Shown: positions 1 to 13,035 of the stretch, one piece after another
Numbering within the stretch: the first letter of the stretch is position 1
Layout: every line of letters starts with the position of its first letter
Origin: Tillus elongatus
Lineage: Eukaryota > Arthropoda > Insecta > Coleoptera > Cleridae
Length of the DNA stretch: 64,000 nucleotides
Reading direction: 5' to 3'
Assembly (NCBI GenBank): GCA_964006375.1
Contig: OZ023269.1
Coordinates: forward strand, 5,118,501 to 5,182,500
Position numbers and translations under genes: made by a program
The notes under the pieces: model-generated
The model's database searches: none
What the model was told of the DNA's origin: nothing
The model's input: only the letters and a program-made list of their open reading frames with translations

Positions 1-930
1 AATGGATGAAAAATTCTAGTTGATTGATTACCGTTGTAAAGAGAGCGCGACAGATTGAGGAATTTCGATTGAAATAACCACGGAAATGTTTTGGCTATTT
101 AAGTTGTAAAGGAACATTTATAAACTGAAAACTGAGGAGATTTGGTAACAGAACTGATGGTTCATTAATCATCCTGTTATTAAATTTATTTGTTAATTTC
201 ATTCTGCAGGAGGATCAATGTTATACTTTGTAAATTTCTCTGGAGCAAAATTCGAGGGAATAATTTCTCTCGGAAGATTCCCAAGTTCATAAATTGGAAT
301 TTGGGATGGATTCCCGGAAACACGAAAAGGGTGAGTGTTTTTAATACCTTGGATTAAGAAATAATTCACCCGGATTTTTTATTGAGGCGAATTAATTGTT
401 CGAGATTTTACGACGTTGTTGCGAAAAATATGTTCCGGCACTTCTTATCTGTATACCTCTAATAACAAGAGAGAATAATGAATAATTTAAAGATTGTCAA
501 GCCTATCCTCTGTAACGGTTTCACCAGTAATACGATAACGATCTCCCGCTGAGACGAAATGCTATTGGTTTTAGCTCTATACTTTGGATAAAACCTCGGA
601 ATAAATTATTTAAATTTTTCGGTCTGTTTCACTTTTAACATATAGGGCTACAAACAGTTCCTACCCACTATTTAGAATAAAGAACAAACATGCTGCAACA
701 GAAGACAACTTTTATTTATTACTGCTGTGATAAAAGTTCGGACGCAGCAAGTGCCTTATGGCAGCGATTTTTTATTTGTATATGTTAATAACCGCATTTT
801 TATTAACCTACGTAGAAATGTCAATTCTGATGCATAGTATATACAGATGTCAGGGGATGATTCCTTAGAAGAAACTAGCGCCACAAACTCTTATAAAAAT
901 CTTTCGAGAACTCAGTATTACAAGAGATAT
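1..930. other. No gene recognised
   Basis: AT-rich sequence without a convincing coding region. The only recurring element is one copy of a dispersed ~24-bp motif (GGACGCAGCAAGTGCCTTATGG) near 734-755, described with the MITE at 27417. Confidence 0.5.
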
Positions 931-1065
931 AGGTGTCAACAAAATTTTTTTAAATTTTTTTCTAGATAATTTTTTGTGAAGGAACCGATGGCAAGATTTT
1001 TCGAAAATTTCTTCAAATGAGCGCGAACTAGGGTCTCTAAAACCCAAATCCAAGGTCAGTTGAAA

Positions 1066-1142
<77 letters not shown>

Positions 1143-1440
1143 ATCCAACCGATAACTCAAAAAATACTTCATTAATCAAAACCAAATTTGGCAATTCCCT
1201 TTATTTTGTTAATAGCTTGGATGAGTTCGTTAGACAGTTTTGACACTCATATACTTTCAGAAAAAAAAAAGCGAAAAACTACTTGAAAACGCAATATCTT
1301 TTAAATTACTAGAAGTATGAAACAAAAAGTTTAGAAGCACGTAGATATCATATTACTGCTCCTCTATACCAAATTTGAACTTGATCCGTTCAGTAAATTA
1401 AAACCAAATAAAAAATAAATACTTTACGATATAACCTGAA
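931..1440 (+). repeat. TA-centred dispersed repeat, copy 1
   Basis: A left arm (about 931-1069) with wording shared by other copies (for example GAACTAGGGTCTCTAAAACC) leads into a (TA)n array at 1070-1138. A right arm follows that opens with CCAACCGATAACTCAAAAAA. The same arm A-(TA)n-arm B order occurs at 6395, 7470, 25500 (inverted), 41600 and 48800. The arms carry no coding sequence I recognise. The family is unknown to me; a non-autonomous transposon with a microsatellite core is an inference. Confidence 0.7.
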
Positions 1441-2165
1441 ATTACGTCTGCCTATAATATTAGACAAGTCAGACACATATATCAGGGTTACACTGCTATT
1501 GCAAACAAATGCTCCAAATTAAACTTCCAGCGAACAGGTTACAAAAATATGTCACAATAAATAATAAGCGGGGTTGCCATTTGCCAAAACGGTCATCTGG
1601 ATTTGAAAGATGAAAGATTGAGAAACATATGGTAATAAATAAAAAAATTAATAAAAGTGATTCAATTTGTTTAAAGGCAATCTAGAACTACGTTTTATTA
1701 TGTATAAATATTGAGCTTCCCATTGTTCAGAGAAAAACTTAAAAAAAAACAATTTTTTTGACACCCGTATCTCCGTTAATATTGAGTTTTCTAAAAATTG
1801 TTCTAGGCTTTTGTGACCCTAATTTCTTGTGTGAAATCACCTCCTGAAGTTTTGACGCATAATTTCCGGACACGCTGTATTGTCTTTATAAAGCTTTTAC
1901 ATATTTTACTTACCAAAAAAAATTTTACTATCCTCTTGTTTCAATAAGTGACCAGTAAGGACAAACACGTGCTCGTTCATTACACTTAATTTGACATTCC
2001 TTTCTAAATTGTCAGGTTCCACTAAACAAGATCCACGTTTCAAGTAACAAAGATTGGAGTTAATACAGCTGGTTTCTAAAGTAAGCTTAAGACGAAGAAA
2101 ATTCACATGAAGTGTCCTTAGTCTTAGTATCCTTAGTTACTAACTCTACCTAACTTATTAGATAA
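1441..2165. other. No gene recognised; possible mariner-type end near 1878
   Basis: No supported gene. Around 1750-1880 the text (GACACCCGTATCTCCG, later CCGGACACGCTGTA) resembles degenerate terminal inverted repeats of mariner-like elements, but no partner end or transposase was found. Confidence 0.3.
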
Positions 2166-2718
2166 AGGCATTCACATTCACAGGCCATTAAGGCCGATAC
2201 ATTGGTGATATATTTCCACTGCCTCCCGTCTCTTGCAATAATCTTCCAGTTATGAACCCCTTTTTGTTGAAAGTATTGTTGAACTGAGTCAAGTCATTGG
2301 TCTGTCTTTCTTCTTTTTAGCTTCTGGATTTGACCAAACACGCTTCTTTACCATTCTCTCCTCACCCCATTCGCTTTATAGGACGCAGCCAATGTAATCT
2401 GCGTGATTTAACTACCCGGGACACAGGTGGTTCTCCATACATTTAGTATACTTTCGCATTTGTACGCCTTTCCCCAATGTCATCTACTTTCTTGCCTTCG
2501 AAATTTCTGCGCAGTGTCTTTCTCTCCCATATCGCTTTTCTATTTTCCAGTCTTCTCTTCATTGTACACGTTTCACATAAATATATCAATGTTGGTCTTA
2601 TCACGGTCTCATATACTCTAAGCTGATCTAAGGAAGCTTCTGAGTCCTCCTACACATCTGTTGGCTTTTGCTATCCTCATGTCCTCAGGAGAGTTTCTAC
2701 ATCTTCACCGCATCTATT
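2166..2718 (-). pseudogene. RTE-like non-LTR retrotransposon, reverse transcriptase C-terminal remnant
   Basis: Read on the minus strand, broken frames give ETVIRPTLIY, TWTMKRRLENR and ERKTLRRNFEGKK, followed by an arginine/lysine-rich tail with SRRLHWLR. This is the order seen after the polymerase domain in RTE-type LINEs. Several stops and frameshifts interrupt it. Its upstream part is cut by the hAT insertion that begins at 2727; sequence resuming at 5131 is too short to identify. It is an old, inactive fragment. Clade assignment is by pattern recognition only. Confidence 0.6.
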
Positions 2719-2726
2719 GTCTGTTA

Positions 2727-5122
2727 TAGTGGCGTGCGGTCCATGGAAGCAAGGGAAGCATTGCTTCCCTTAAAATAACGACTACATACCTAAACCGCAT
2801 TATTTAAAATCTTTTTTGTATTTTAAACATAAAATTTCAAATTCTGAAACTAATTTAATTATTAAAATTTTTATTTCGCAAGCCCACACACATAATTATT
2901 TATTATGCATCGTACTGTATTTGTATATACGCTCCTAGCAATGACGTCGTCCCAGTTAATGCGACCGGATGCGGACAGCATGAACCTGATCTGATACTAG
3001 GAGTGGATGCAATGACTTCAGTTAAATACACGTAGTCAGCAGGCAACTTTATAAAAGAAACCCCGGCTCGGCGCGATGTACGCGTGTTTTTTAGAACGTG
3101 TTGTACTACGAAGACCCGGTGCGAGTACAACGTGAATGTGCCTGATTATTTCGTAGATATAAGCAGTCGACTAAGTTAAATACATTGGCATTTTATGATT
3201 ATTAATATGGCTGCAAGTAGATCAGCTTTTAACAGCGGTGACGGTGGGGGGTGGGGATTTACAAACTTTACAAACAAGTGGTAATAATTACTGTAATTGT
3301 ATTGTGTGTTTTTTGATAACTAAATGATTTTTAGCTTTACAGTTTGCTGAAAAACTTGCTATTATTAATAAAGGTAGGCCGAAACCTACTTTAAAAAACT
3401 TAAATACAAGAATTAAAACATGTACCTATTCGACATTTTAACGCGGAAAAAACAATATGAATGGTTAACGGGTTGTGAAAACAGGAATAAACTGTTTTGT
3501 TGGTCTTGTAGTCTTAAATACGAAATTTGTTCAAAAAATCACTTGGAACAGCCTAACGTTTTTCACGGGACATAAAATCGCATTCAGAATGACTTAATTT
3601 CGGCTGCTGCCACTATTATTTTGAACATAATTAAATCTGAAATTAAACAGATTCGTTTCATTGCTATTGTTCTAGATGAAACAACCGATGTAACTAATTT
3701 AAGCAAACTATCTGTAGTAATACGCAACGTAAAAATTGATGGGAGTGTACAATAAAGATTTTTAGGCTTTAAAAATGTGACAGAAGGTCGTACCGCAAAC
3801 GCTCTATATAAAATTGCGCTTAATATTATGAAAGATATTGAGGAGGCTGATAATAAATTAAATGCCCAAAGCTATGATGGGGCTGCTGTTATGGCCGGAC
3901 ATTTAGGAGGTCTTCAAGCTAAAGTGCGGGAAACGTTCTCCATTGTTCTATTTGTACACTGTTGTGCTCATAAATTTAATTTAATTCTATGCCAATCTGT
4001 AAATCATATTAAAGAATGTAAATTGTTAAATGGCTGCTTTTTTTCCAAATCTACGAAGCGCACACAAGCCTTAGACTCAATTGTTAAAAAACGTTTACCC
4101 AAAGTAGCTGCAACCCGATGGAACTACAACGGCAGACTTGTGTTAACTATATTTGAAGACCGTGAATCGTTGATTTAACTTTTTGAAAACATAATGGAAA
4201 ATAGCAAAAATTGGGACGCAGAAACAATAAATAGTTCTAGAGGATTTTTAGATGGTTTGAAAGGAGACTTTAATTTTAATTTTTTACTTAATATATTTTC
4301 TGAAATATTTCCGTTTTCAGATAATGTATTTAACATATTGCAATGTAAAATAAATTACATTGGTTTTTGTCTGAAAAAAAAATAGTGAATTTAAATCCAT
4401 TATAATTCAAAAAAGCAATGAATTTGATAAGTTCTGAGAAAAAACAATTGAATTAGGAGAAGTGGAGCCAAGAGGAAAGGGTGTGCGCACTGATAATGTG
4501 GGAGGCCTTCAAACTTCTAATCGCCACCTTTTCTACGAAATTGTAGATCAAATTCAGCAGCAAATCAACTGCAGATTTTATCATCTTAGTGACCTGACAT
4601 TTCTTGAATTGTGTAATTTTGGAGGATTTAAAGGGATACCTTTCCTAGAAGATTCATTCAAATCATTATTTTACCACTATGGACATTATTTTGACAAAGC
4701 CCTATTACGATCAGAACTTACAGTCATTTATGAACCCGATGTTATTGACACAAAAACTAACGCGAGTGAACTTTTAGCTTTCTTCAAACAATCTAAATTG
4801 GAAAATTCATATTCTGAAGTGTTCAAATTTTGTGAATTAGTATTAACAATTCCTGCTACTAGTGCACCTTTCGAACGAAATTTTTCTATATTGAAACGTA
4901 TCAAGAGTTTTGTTAGAAATTCAACAGGACAGGAAAGACTTTCCCAAATTTCAATTTTGTCAGTTGAAAATAAACTCGTCCAGGAAATGTCCCAGAATCC
5001 ACAGTTACATGACAACATTATTAACGAATTTTCCAAAAACGACAGAAGAATCGAGTTACACTACAAATAGGTAAGTTTCTAAGAATTGCTTCCCTTATTT
5101 GAAATGTCACCGCACGCCCCTG
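2727..5122 (+). mobile_element. hAT-superfamily DNA transposon, complete but decayed
   Basis: Terminal inverted repeats are visible: the left end reads TAGTGGCGTGCGGT and the right end, on the opposite strand, CAGGGGCGTGCGGT. A second shared block (AAGGGAAGCA) lies inside both ends. The element is flanked by a perfect 8-bp target duplication, GTCTGTTA, at 2719-2726 and 5123-5130, which is the hAT hallmark. The total length of 2396 bp is reasonable for an autonomous element. It landed in an older RTE-like LINE. The encoded transposase is broken. Confidence 0.9.
3420..5070 (+). pseudogene. hAT transposase of the ZMYM1/DUF4371 type
   Basis: Broken frames give, in order: an N-terminal region with LFCWSCSLKY (TTF-type zinc-finger-like); IAIVLDETTDVTN, which holds the DE-T-D catalytic start typical of DUF4371 proteins; QSYDGAAVMAG and VHCCAHKFNL from the middle of the catalytic fold; VAATRWNY; and a C-terminal hAT dimerisation block (LTIPATSAPFERNFS, then RLSQISILSVENKL) in the open frame 4462-5070. 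Stops near 3572 and 3754 and frame changes around 4178-4460 make it non-functional. It occupies the body of the element at 2727-5122. The family call rests on motif order. Confidence 0.85.
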
Positions 5123-5239
5123 GTCTGTTAATACATCTAAGTACATGTTATTTTCAACCTTTTTAAAGCCCAAGCTATTCCCCCTCCAATTTGACTGTAT
5201 AAAGTCCACGATTAGTTTCATTAGTCTTTCTAATTTTTA

Positions 5240-5790
5240 TCAGAACTTATCATCCTCTGATAACGCTAACTTTGCTAGTGAAACGATCGTCAGATCTTTG
5301 AAAGGTGTGTTTTGTTGATTTGGGTTCTCCGATGCATGTATTCTTTGAGAAGTTAACGGTAGATATTGTCAAAATTTATATTTGTACGTACTAAAAAGTA
5401 CACGTGGATAACCCAAATCACCAGAACACATTTTTTAAAGTGCCGACGATCGTTTCACTAACAAAGTTATCGTTATCAAAGGATCGAAAATTCTAAACTA
5501 CTTAACTACTACAATCTCATATGTATACTACGTGTTAAGTAAAAGACCGGTAACTCAGAGAGGAAGGAATCACAGGCAAACTTTCTGCGCCTATATTTTA
5601 GTTTGCGGAAGTCCTTTCTAAATACCCGTACTTACCGAGGTTCGAAAGATATTTTACATCAAAGAGGCAGTGTGAACAGCGAACTAGTAATTAGTGGCGA
5701 AGCTCGGTTTAGGATAATATTGCTGATTATGGTTTTAGAGATATAAGTACTCTCATAGGCGTCTAATTTCACCGGTTGTCTAACTAGGTT
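5240..5790 (-). mobile_element. Penelope-like element fragment with inverted terminal (pLTR-like) sequences
   Basis: Two copies of the same ~70-bp sequence lie in opposite orientation (about 5250-5325 plus, 5410-5490 minus). Each contains a decayed hammerhead-like core (5254-5294 plus and 5443-5482 minus): GAAACGATCGTC is kept but CTGATGA has become CTGATAA or TTGATAA. From about 5530 to 5790 the minus strand matches the C-terminal coding remnant at 32590-32700. No intact frame survives. The region also contains a 20-bp perfect palindrome at 5782-5801. Confidence 0.6.
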
Positions 5791-5820
5791 ATAACCTAGT
5801 TCTTAGTAGACAAATGCGTA

Positions 5821-5848
5821 GAGAGAGAGATAGAGAGAGAGAGAGATA
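5821..5848. repeat. (GA)n microsatellite
   Basis: Imperfect GA repeat with occasional TA interruptions, about 28 bp. Confidence 0.9.
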
Positions 5849-6394
5849 GTCACTCCATTTGTGATGCCTCTTACTGAGTACTTTGAAGTCGGACTAAGAT
5901 TAGTCAATTTGTTTTAAATGCGTTTTGGTGATCCCAATTATGACACAGATATGAGCTCTAGTAAGAGCAAAACCTCTGTATGTGTTTTTATGACGTTTAT
6001 AATTTATCTAACAAAGACTGGTTTTCCATTATTTAGTGTTGCTTTTTAATTGCCCAGTACTGTATTACCTGCGCTGTTATACCCTTATAATTAAATTAAT
6101 TACACTGAAGAGATGAAAATACGTGTTATTCATGTTGAATTAAGAAGCTTATTCTGTCATCCCCTAGATCTTGTCAAAGAAGCTTATTTCTTTTGAATTA
6201 TGTTTACAATGTACCTACCCTCGAAATTAAAGTCTCATCATAGACTGGCTCCTTCATTATAATTTAGTAAGTCGTTGCCTTGAAGAAATCATAAAATTTC
6301 AGTCCCCTCTAAGCAGTACATTCAAGTCTGTAGAGCGTATTTGAAAATGCCTAGATAACTTTTATTACATGTTATCTAGCTTAGTCATTTCTTG
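5849..6394. other. No gene recognised
   Basis: AT-rich, no long frame, and no match to the repeat families in this window that I could see. Confidence 0.4.
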
Positions 6395-6960
<566 letters not shown>

Positions 6961-7469
6961 TGAGTAAAAAATACGACACGAAATGACCAGCAGGCTCCTA
7001 GATCTGTGTCCAAGTCGTTATTTTCCTTCATTTCGTCCAAATATGAGCAAAAAATCCATTGTAAATACAAATTGTTTGGTGTAAATAGGAAAGACGTTAT
7101 ACAATTAAGATACTACTGGATATACCTGCTAGTCTGCCATGTCGAGTGTAGCCAAGTCAGCTAAGTCCTGTACATCTGATAGTCGAGTCCTACATGACGA
7201 GTTCTGATACTAGTTAATGACTCAGATTTTTATGATTTTTTTAGTCGTGTTTCACTTCACTGTTATCTAATCAGTTTGTTCTTATTCCGATGATTTTTTT
7301 TAAAATTTTTGTAAAAAAATAATTTTGTAAAGAAGAGATGAAAACTTTTAAAACTTAATTCAATTTGAATAGCATATCTGCTTGTTTGTTCTTGCCCTAA
7401 CTTATTGAAACTGTCCCATATTTAATAAAGTCGTAGACTTCTCCCGTGGCTTCACAAGTGCTTGTTTTA
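6961..7469. other. No gene recognised
   Basis: AT-rich sequence between two TA-centred repeats; nothing identifiable. Confidence 0.4.
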
Positions 7470-8175
<706 letters not shown>

Positions 8176-8214
8176 TCAGTTAAATTTATGGTTATCAGTC
8201 TATAATAATTTTTA

Positions 8215-8345
8215 GCTAAATTTCGAAGAAAAAATTCGTCAATGAGGAGACCGCGACTTTTGAATTCTAAAAAGATTTCTTCACATGAGCACAAACTAGG
8301 CCCCCTATAATCCATATCCGGGTTTATTTTCTGCTTGCGTATATA
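8215..8345 (+). repeat. TA-centred repeat, arm A only
   Basis: Contains TCAATGAGGAGACCGCGACT and the arm A tail (CTATAATCCATATCCGGG). Instead of a long TA array, the short TATA at 8342-8345 is followed directly by the terminus of a mariner-like element. Confidence 0.6.
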
Positions 8346-8570
8346 CAGAGTGACGCATTTGTACGGTAAAGCTCAATATAACTGTTATTATGCAAGATAC
8401 GGGAAAAATTGTATACGTTACTTATAGGGTGTCTTGAGCTGCATCCTATAAAATTATTTTGACAATCACACGGGGGCCCAAAAGTCGTTGGTGTTACCTA
8501 CAATTTTTTTTGAGCATTCCTTATTGCATTTTTGCATTTTTCATCGAAATATAATGTATGTTTGTAAAAA
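8346..8570. mobile_element. Terminus of a mariner-like element (family D)
   Basis: Begins CAGAGTGACGCATTTGTACG immediately after TA. The same end occurs in the opposite orientation finishing at 39044 (GCGTCACCCTG before TA), with shared interior text such as GTATCTTG and TCAAGACACC; a third fragment lies at 27755-27960. No transposase frame accompanies it. The assignment to Tc1/mariner rests on TA flanks and end structure. Confidence 0.5.
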
Positions 8571-8571
8571 A

Positions 8572-8665
8572 TCGAGACGCAGTAAGTGCCTTTTTGGTAG
8601 CGAATTTTAATTAAATGCTTCAAAACTCAATAACAAAAACGCATTTGCTGCGTCCAGACTTTCTT
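8572..8665. repeat. Miniature inverted repeat with GACGCAGTAAGTGC ends
   Basis: Inverted copies of the dispersed motif lie about 50 bp apart: GAGACGCAGTAAGTGC at 8574 onward, and GCATTTGCTGCGTCCAGA ending near 8658. It looks like a very short relative of the MITE at 27417-27745. Confidence 0.55.
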
Positions 8666-9743
8666 TTGTAGATTTTCCGATTATCTACTGAATACCTGCG
8701 CCTTTGTTTATAAACGCCAGAACATAAAATAATATATTTTCCTGATTGTTTATTTGGGGGCTAATCGTTTTAGAGGTTGGCAACTGTCATTTTTTCCATA
8801 AAATCATGAATATCCAGAAAACCGTAATATTTGGGCATACGGTATGTTTCATAAAGTCATATTCAAATTTTATAAGCTATCGATTGCAATGATAAAAAGT
8901 GGGTATTCCATTTAAAATAACGAATATTGTGTTAACTCCTGGATTAGCGGTAATTGGTAGAACTGTCCAAATACTTTTCTTGAATAGACCGCGTTCTGTT
9001 TCTTAGATCTACAAAGTTTCAGAAAACAACATTGACTAATTCCTGAAATATGTGTCGGATAGGTTTCCGGCTGGACACCCTATAGAATTTGTGCCAGAGT
9101 TGCTTTTCAATAGGGAGTAATGTAAGCTTTGTTTGGCTGGTATTATTTCGCCTAGGATTACGTATAAATTTTTATACATGCTATGTACTTAATATTTGCG
9201 CAATGCAAATGTACGTATGTAATGTATAAATAATTATGCAATTAACGGAACTTCATTCTAAGATCTTTTTATGAGGTATATCACTCGTAATCTACCCTCA
9301 TTACGTTGTTTCATTAGACAGGGCGGCATATTTCCACACTTTGTTTGCCTTGCAGCTTTCCTTCTGCAATGAGCACAATGTGCAAGTCGTGTTGCTTTTA
9401 ACCTGAATTTACATTGTTTTCTATTCAAAGTACATAAGGGCACTAAGTTCATGAAATTCAAACATAAAATACTTTTCACTCACTTTTGCAAGGATAAACC
9501 AGCAGTCGTTGCGTCTGAAATAGCAAGATAATAAGATCTGTCAATTTTTTTTTGAAACGTTCGGACGCAGCAAGTGTGTTGTGGTAGCGAAAAATATTTT
9601 CAATCACGAAAAATCACACAAATGTCTTTAAACAAAAACAAGCTCCGAAAATAACACAGTTGATTTAAAGAAATTTTGCACACGTATTGCTTTTACCTAG
9701 TTAATTCTACACACAAAACTTGCATTTTATAGAAATAAGTTGT
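8666..9743. other. No gene recognised
   Basis: No supported coding sequence. One copy of the GGACGCAGCAAGTG motif lies at about 9563-9590. Confidence 0.4.
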
Positions 9744-10860
9744 TTTTTTTACCCTTAGGGCTCGTCCACGTTTTTGCTGCCCCGATAGCACCGCAGCCTT
9801 TGGCTTATTGTGCATGCCCGTTGTCTTTTCTACCCCACCCATTCCAAAATCACTGTGCCTTGAACTAGTCTGTACAATAATTGGTAGGGGGAAGTTTTAT
9901 ATTGCTCTGTCTTCGGACAAGGCTGTCCGTAGATCAGTTGTCTTTTGCGGTCCAGAGCTTTACACTCGCACAAGATGTGCTGGGCTGATTTCCCCCCCTC
10001 GTCGCAGAGTCTGCAAGCCAGGTCCCCTTCGAACCGCCCCATTTTATGCAGGTGTTTCTTCACGGGGCCATGTGTCCCGTCAACGGTCCTGTTATGTTCC
10101 TGAGCTTAGATCTAGTACCTCAACAGCTCTCTTTGAACCTGGTTCCTCAATCACTAACTTCCCATCTCTGAGTCCTGAACAGTCTGCCCAGTACATTTTA
10201 TGTTCCCTTCTGACCCAGGACTTAACGGATCGCCCGGAAGTGCTCTCGCCACGTCCAGGACCGGTTCTGGTCACATAAACGGTTTTGCTGACCCTCTCTT
10301 CGCGAGTCTGTCAGATTCTTCATTGCCTTTGACACCCCGAGTGACCCGGCACCCAGATGATGGTGACGACCTTATTCTGCCCAGCCAGGTCGCTCGTTTC
10401 GTCTCCGCATTCACTTAGCAGCCTGGAATTTACCCGTGAGATACTTAGGGCGTTAAGGGCTGAGTGGCTATCTGTGGTTATGAGGATCCGCTTGTTCGTG
10501 TAGCCCCTTCTCTTGTTCTCTCGTACGCAGTGAAGATGACGTACATTTCGGCCTGAAAGACCGTTGCATGAGCTCCGAGGGAAACACTGTGACTTACCCT
10601 CGATTCTTCCGAATAAACTCCCGCCCCCGGCCAACGCTCCCCGCCGGATCCGTCCGTGAACCAGACAAGCTCGTCCCGTGGTAGGCCCGGAGTCTACCCC
10701 CGCCATTCCTCGCGGTCGGGGATTTCCATTGTAAAATTTTTCCCCTGCAGATTCGCGGGCTCGCAAAGTCTGACCTCATTTCAAGCATGGGCTACTTCGC
10801 GATCTCTTGAATTTTGCAGTGGCCCCGCAGCCTGGTTTGATCTTCAGTCTATCATTGCAG
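9744..10860 (-). pseudogene. 5'-truncated non-LTR retrotransposon: RNase H domain and zinc-knuckle-like tail (copy 1)
   Basis: On the minus strand the RNase H core is readable in broken frames: FTDGSG (first Asp), ATVFQAEMYVIF (Glu), LITTDSHSALNAL (second Asp) and IIWVPGHSG. About 70 residues later comes CRLCDEGGKSAQHILCECKAL, the Cys/His-rich tail found after RNase H in R1/I-group LINEs. The 3' end is marked by a T-run at about 9747-9755, which is an A-tail on the coding strand. Reverse transcriptase and nuclease domains are absent, so this is a 5'-truncated copy. Two shorter relatives lie at 23536 and 34021. Confidence 0.8.
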
Positions 10861-11532
10861 AAGTTTGATTACTTGACTGAGAAAAAATATTTTATAAAAC
10901 TACGCTACCATGACGCACTTGCTGTCTTCGAACTTTTACTACTGGTGGTTGGTTATTGAAGTTTATTCGTTTATCGAACTATTGATTAAAGACAGGTATT
11001 TCTTCGAATTTATTTTGTTAAATAAAAATATAACACTTCTGAACCACAAACTATGTAAATCAAGCTGCTGCCAAAACATCATAGAATAAGTTTTTATTCA
11101 AACAAATATTATACAAACATTTTCACCAAGTGAAGAACAATAGCTGCTGAAACGAAAACTTTATGCACTGGTAAATGCACTTCTTATAACATTTGTTATC
11201 CAGAATCCGGATTTGTTTTACAATCCTTGTTTAAAAAACCCCAATTTTGACATTTCAAGTCGTCAATATGATATTTTTTGTAGAAGAAAAAACAAAAATT
11301 TTAATTTATTTCTTATATTTCTTGTCCTCTTTGGACCAAAAATTACATCTTTGTATGTAATATTTAATAGATTTTGCAAACCACATATAATTTGGTCTTC
11401 TGTCCTCGGAGAACCCACATCACCGCTACACATTCTTAAGAATCTGACGATCGTTGTACTAACCTGGTTGGCGTCATCAAAAGATAAAAAATTTAAAACG
11501 TTTGATGACTACAACTTGCATTTTCTAAAAAG
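10861..11532 (+). repeat. Tandem duplication, unit 1
   Basis: Starts AAGTTTGATTACTTGACTGA and ends just before the near-identical start of unit 2. It carries the GACGCACTTGCTG motif near its start. A degenerate Penelope terminal sequence lies near its end (11405-11480, GAGAACCCACATCACCGC, with a mutated hammerhead-like core on the minus strand). No coding potential recognised. Confidence 0.85.
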
Positions 11533-12110
11533 AAGTTTGGTTACTTGATTGGGAAAAAAAACTACGCTACCATAACGCATTTGCGTTTGGTTGTTTTCAC
11601 TACCGGTGATATGGGTATTAAAGTTTATCCGTTTATCGATCTATTGATTAAAACAGGGATTCTTTCAAATTTATTTTGCTAAATAAATATATAACATTTC
11701 TGAACCAAAAACTATAAATTCAGCTTCTGCCAAAACATTATAAAATTAATTTTTATTCAAACAAATATTATGCAAACATTTTCATCAAGTGAAGAACAAT
11801 AGCTGCTAAAACGAAAACTTTGTGCACTGGCAAATATACTTCTTGTAACATTTGTTATCCACAACCTGGATTTGTTTTACAATCCTTGTTTAAAAAACCG
11901 TAATTTTGACATTTCAAGTCATTACTACGATGTTTTTTGTAGAAAAAAAATAATTTATTTCTTATATTTCTTGTCCTCTTCATAAAATTTGGTCTTCGGC
12001 CATCGTAGAACCCACATCACCACAACACATTCTAAAGAATCTGACGAACGTTTTACTAACCTAGTTGGCGCCATCAAAGGAAAAAGATTCGAAACGTTTG
12101 ATGACTACCA
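11533..12110 (+). repeat. Tandem duplication, unit 2
   Basis: Repeats unit 1 in the same orientation from AAGTTTGGTTACTTGATTGG to GAAACGTTTGATGACTACCA, with many substitutions and an internal deletion of roughly 95 bp relative to unit 1. The divergence shows the duplication is not recent. Confidence 0.85.
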
Positions 12111-12507
12111 CTGAGTTTATATTCCGTGCAGGCACTCCACCTAGACGCTTGAGGGTGGTTCAAACAACCAAACTTTCACTGCTTATTTACCGCAAATTTC
12201 GTCTACTCGAATTCTGCTCTCTTCATTTCCACGCTCTTTGTCGACATCTTTTGTAAAGTGTCAATCAACAAACTGCACGTAGGCGGCGGCGCCAAATTCA
12301 TAATACTTTTATTATTACTATATTTAGTAAAACATACTTTCAAAAGCGTTATCTTGGTAAAACAATGCCGAATTTTCTTATATTTCTTTTATTTTGATAG
12401 TTTATTCGACGTTCAGAATTTAAAGACTGTAATAAGCATTTTAATTTTCTCAGATATTCCTTAGAATCAGCAGAATGATACGGTAGCTAAAAAGTCGACC
12501 GTAACAC

Positions 12508-12548
12508 CCTCTGATGACGCTAACTTTATTAACGAAACGAACTTCTGG
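12508..12548 (+). ncRNA. Decayed hammerhead-ribozyme-like motif
   Basis: CTGATGA is intact and a weakened stem II (GCTAAC, loop, ATTAAC) leads to GAAAC. The short stem III and cleavage site are changed (GAACTTC instead of GATCGTC). Probably inactive. Confidence 0.4.
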
Positions 12549-12639
12549 TCTATAGACTGTATTGTGATGAATTGGGTTCTCCAAATTGTACTTATCAGTG
12601 CCTATCACAGGTTCCGATCTTCACTTATTGAAATAATCT

Positions 12640-12925
12640 CTACAAATTAGGTACTTCTAAAGAAATTCTCAAAGCTTGGTTTTTCATAAATGATATTAGA
12701 GAGTCCTTAGTCGGTTTTAAAGATGAAGTTCCTGATAAATTAGTAACCGTAAGAGAGGCAGTTGCATATCATTCTCGATTCGGGGGTCAGGGGTTCCAGA
12801 AATGTTTCTGTAAGGCTATAGAAAACAGTGCAATACAAAGAAATGTGCGTGCTTTAAAAATCACAATTTATGCTTTTCCAAATATCATGGAAGTTCAACA
12901 TGCAGTAATATGTAAACGTAGTATT
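12640..12925 (+). pseudogene. Cys-rich C-terminal fragment resembling KRAB-A-domain-containing protein 2-like proteins
   Basis: One frame gives VREAVAYHSRFGGQGFQKCFCK; after a one-base frame change another gives RKQCNTKKCACFKNHNLC ending in a stop near 12914. The pattern GGQG-x-KC-x-C, then C-x-C, then C-x(3-4)-H is the cysteine-rich tail I associate with insect KRBA2-like proteins, which are themselves derived from integrase-bearing transposons. Only this tail is present, and it sits between inverted Penelope-like ends. Identification is tentative. Confidence 0.45.
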
Positions 12926-13035
12926 TATACCTATATATAGTCTACGTACTTTACTATGTGAATACTGGAACCTGTGATGAGCACCGATAAGTACAATTGA
13001 AGAACCCACATCACCACAACACATCTTTTCAAAGA

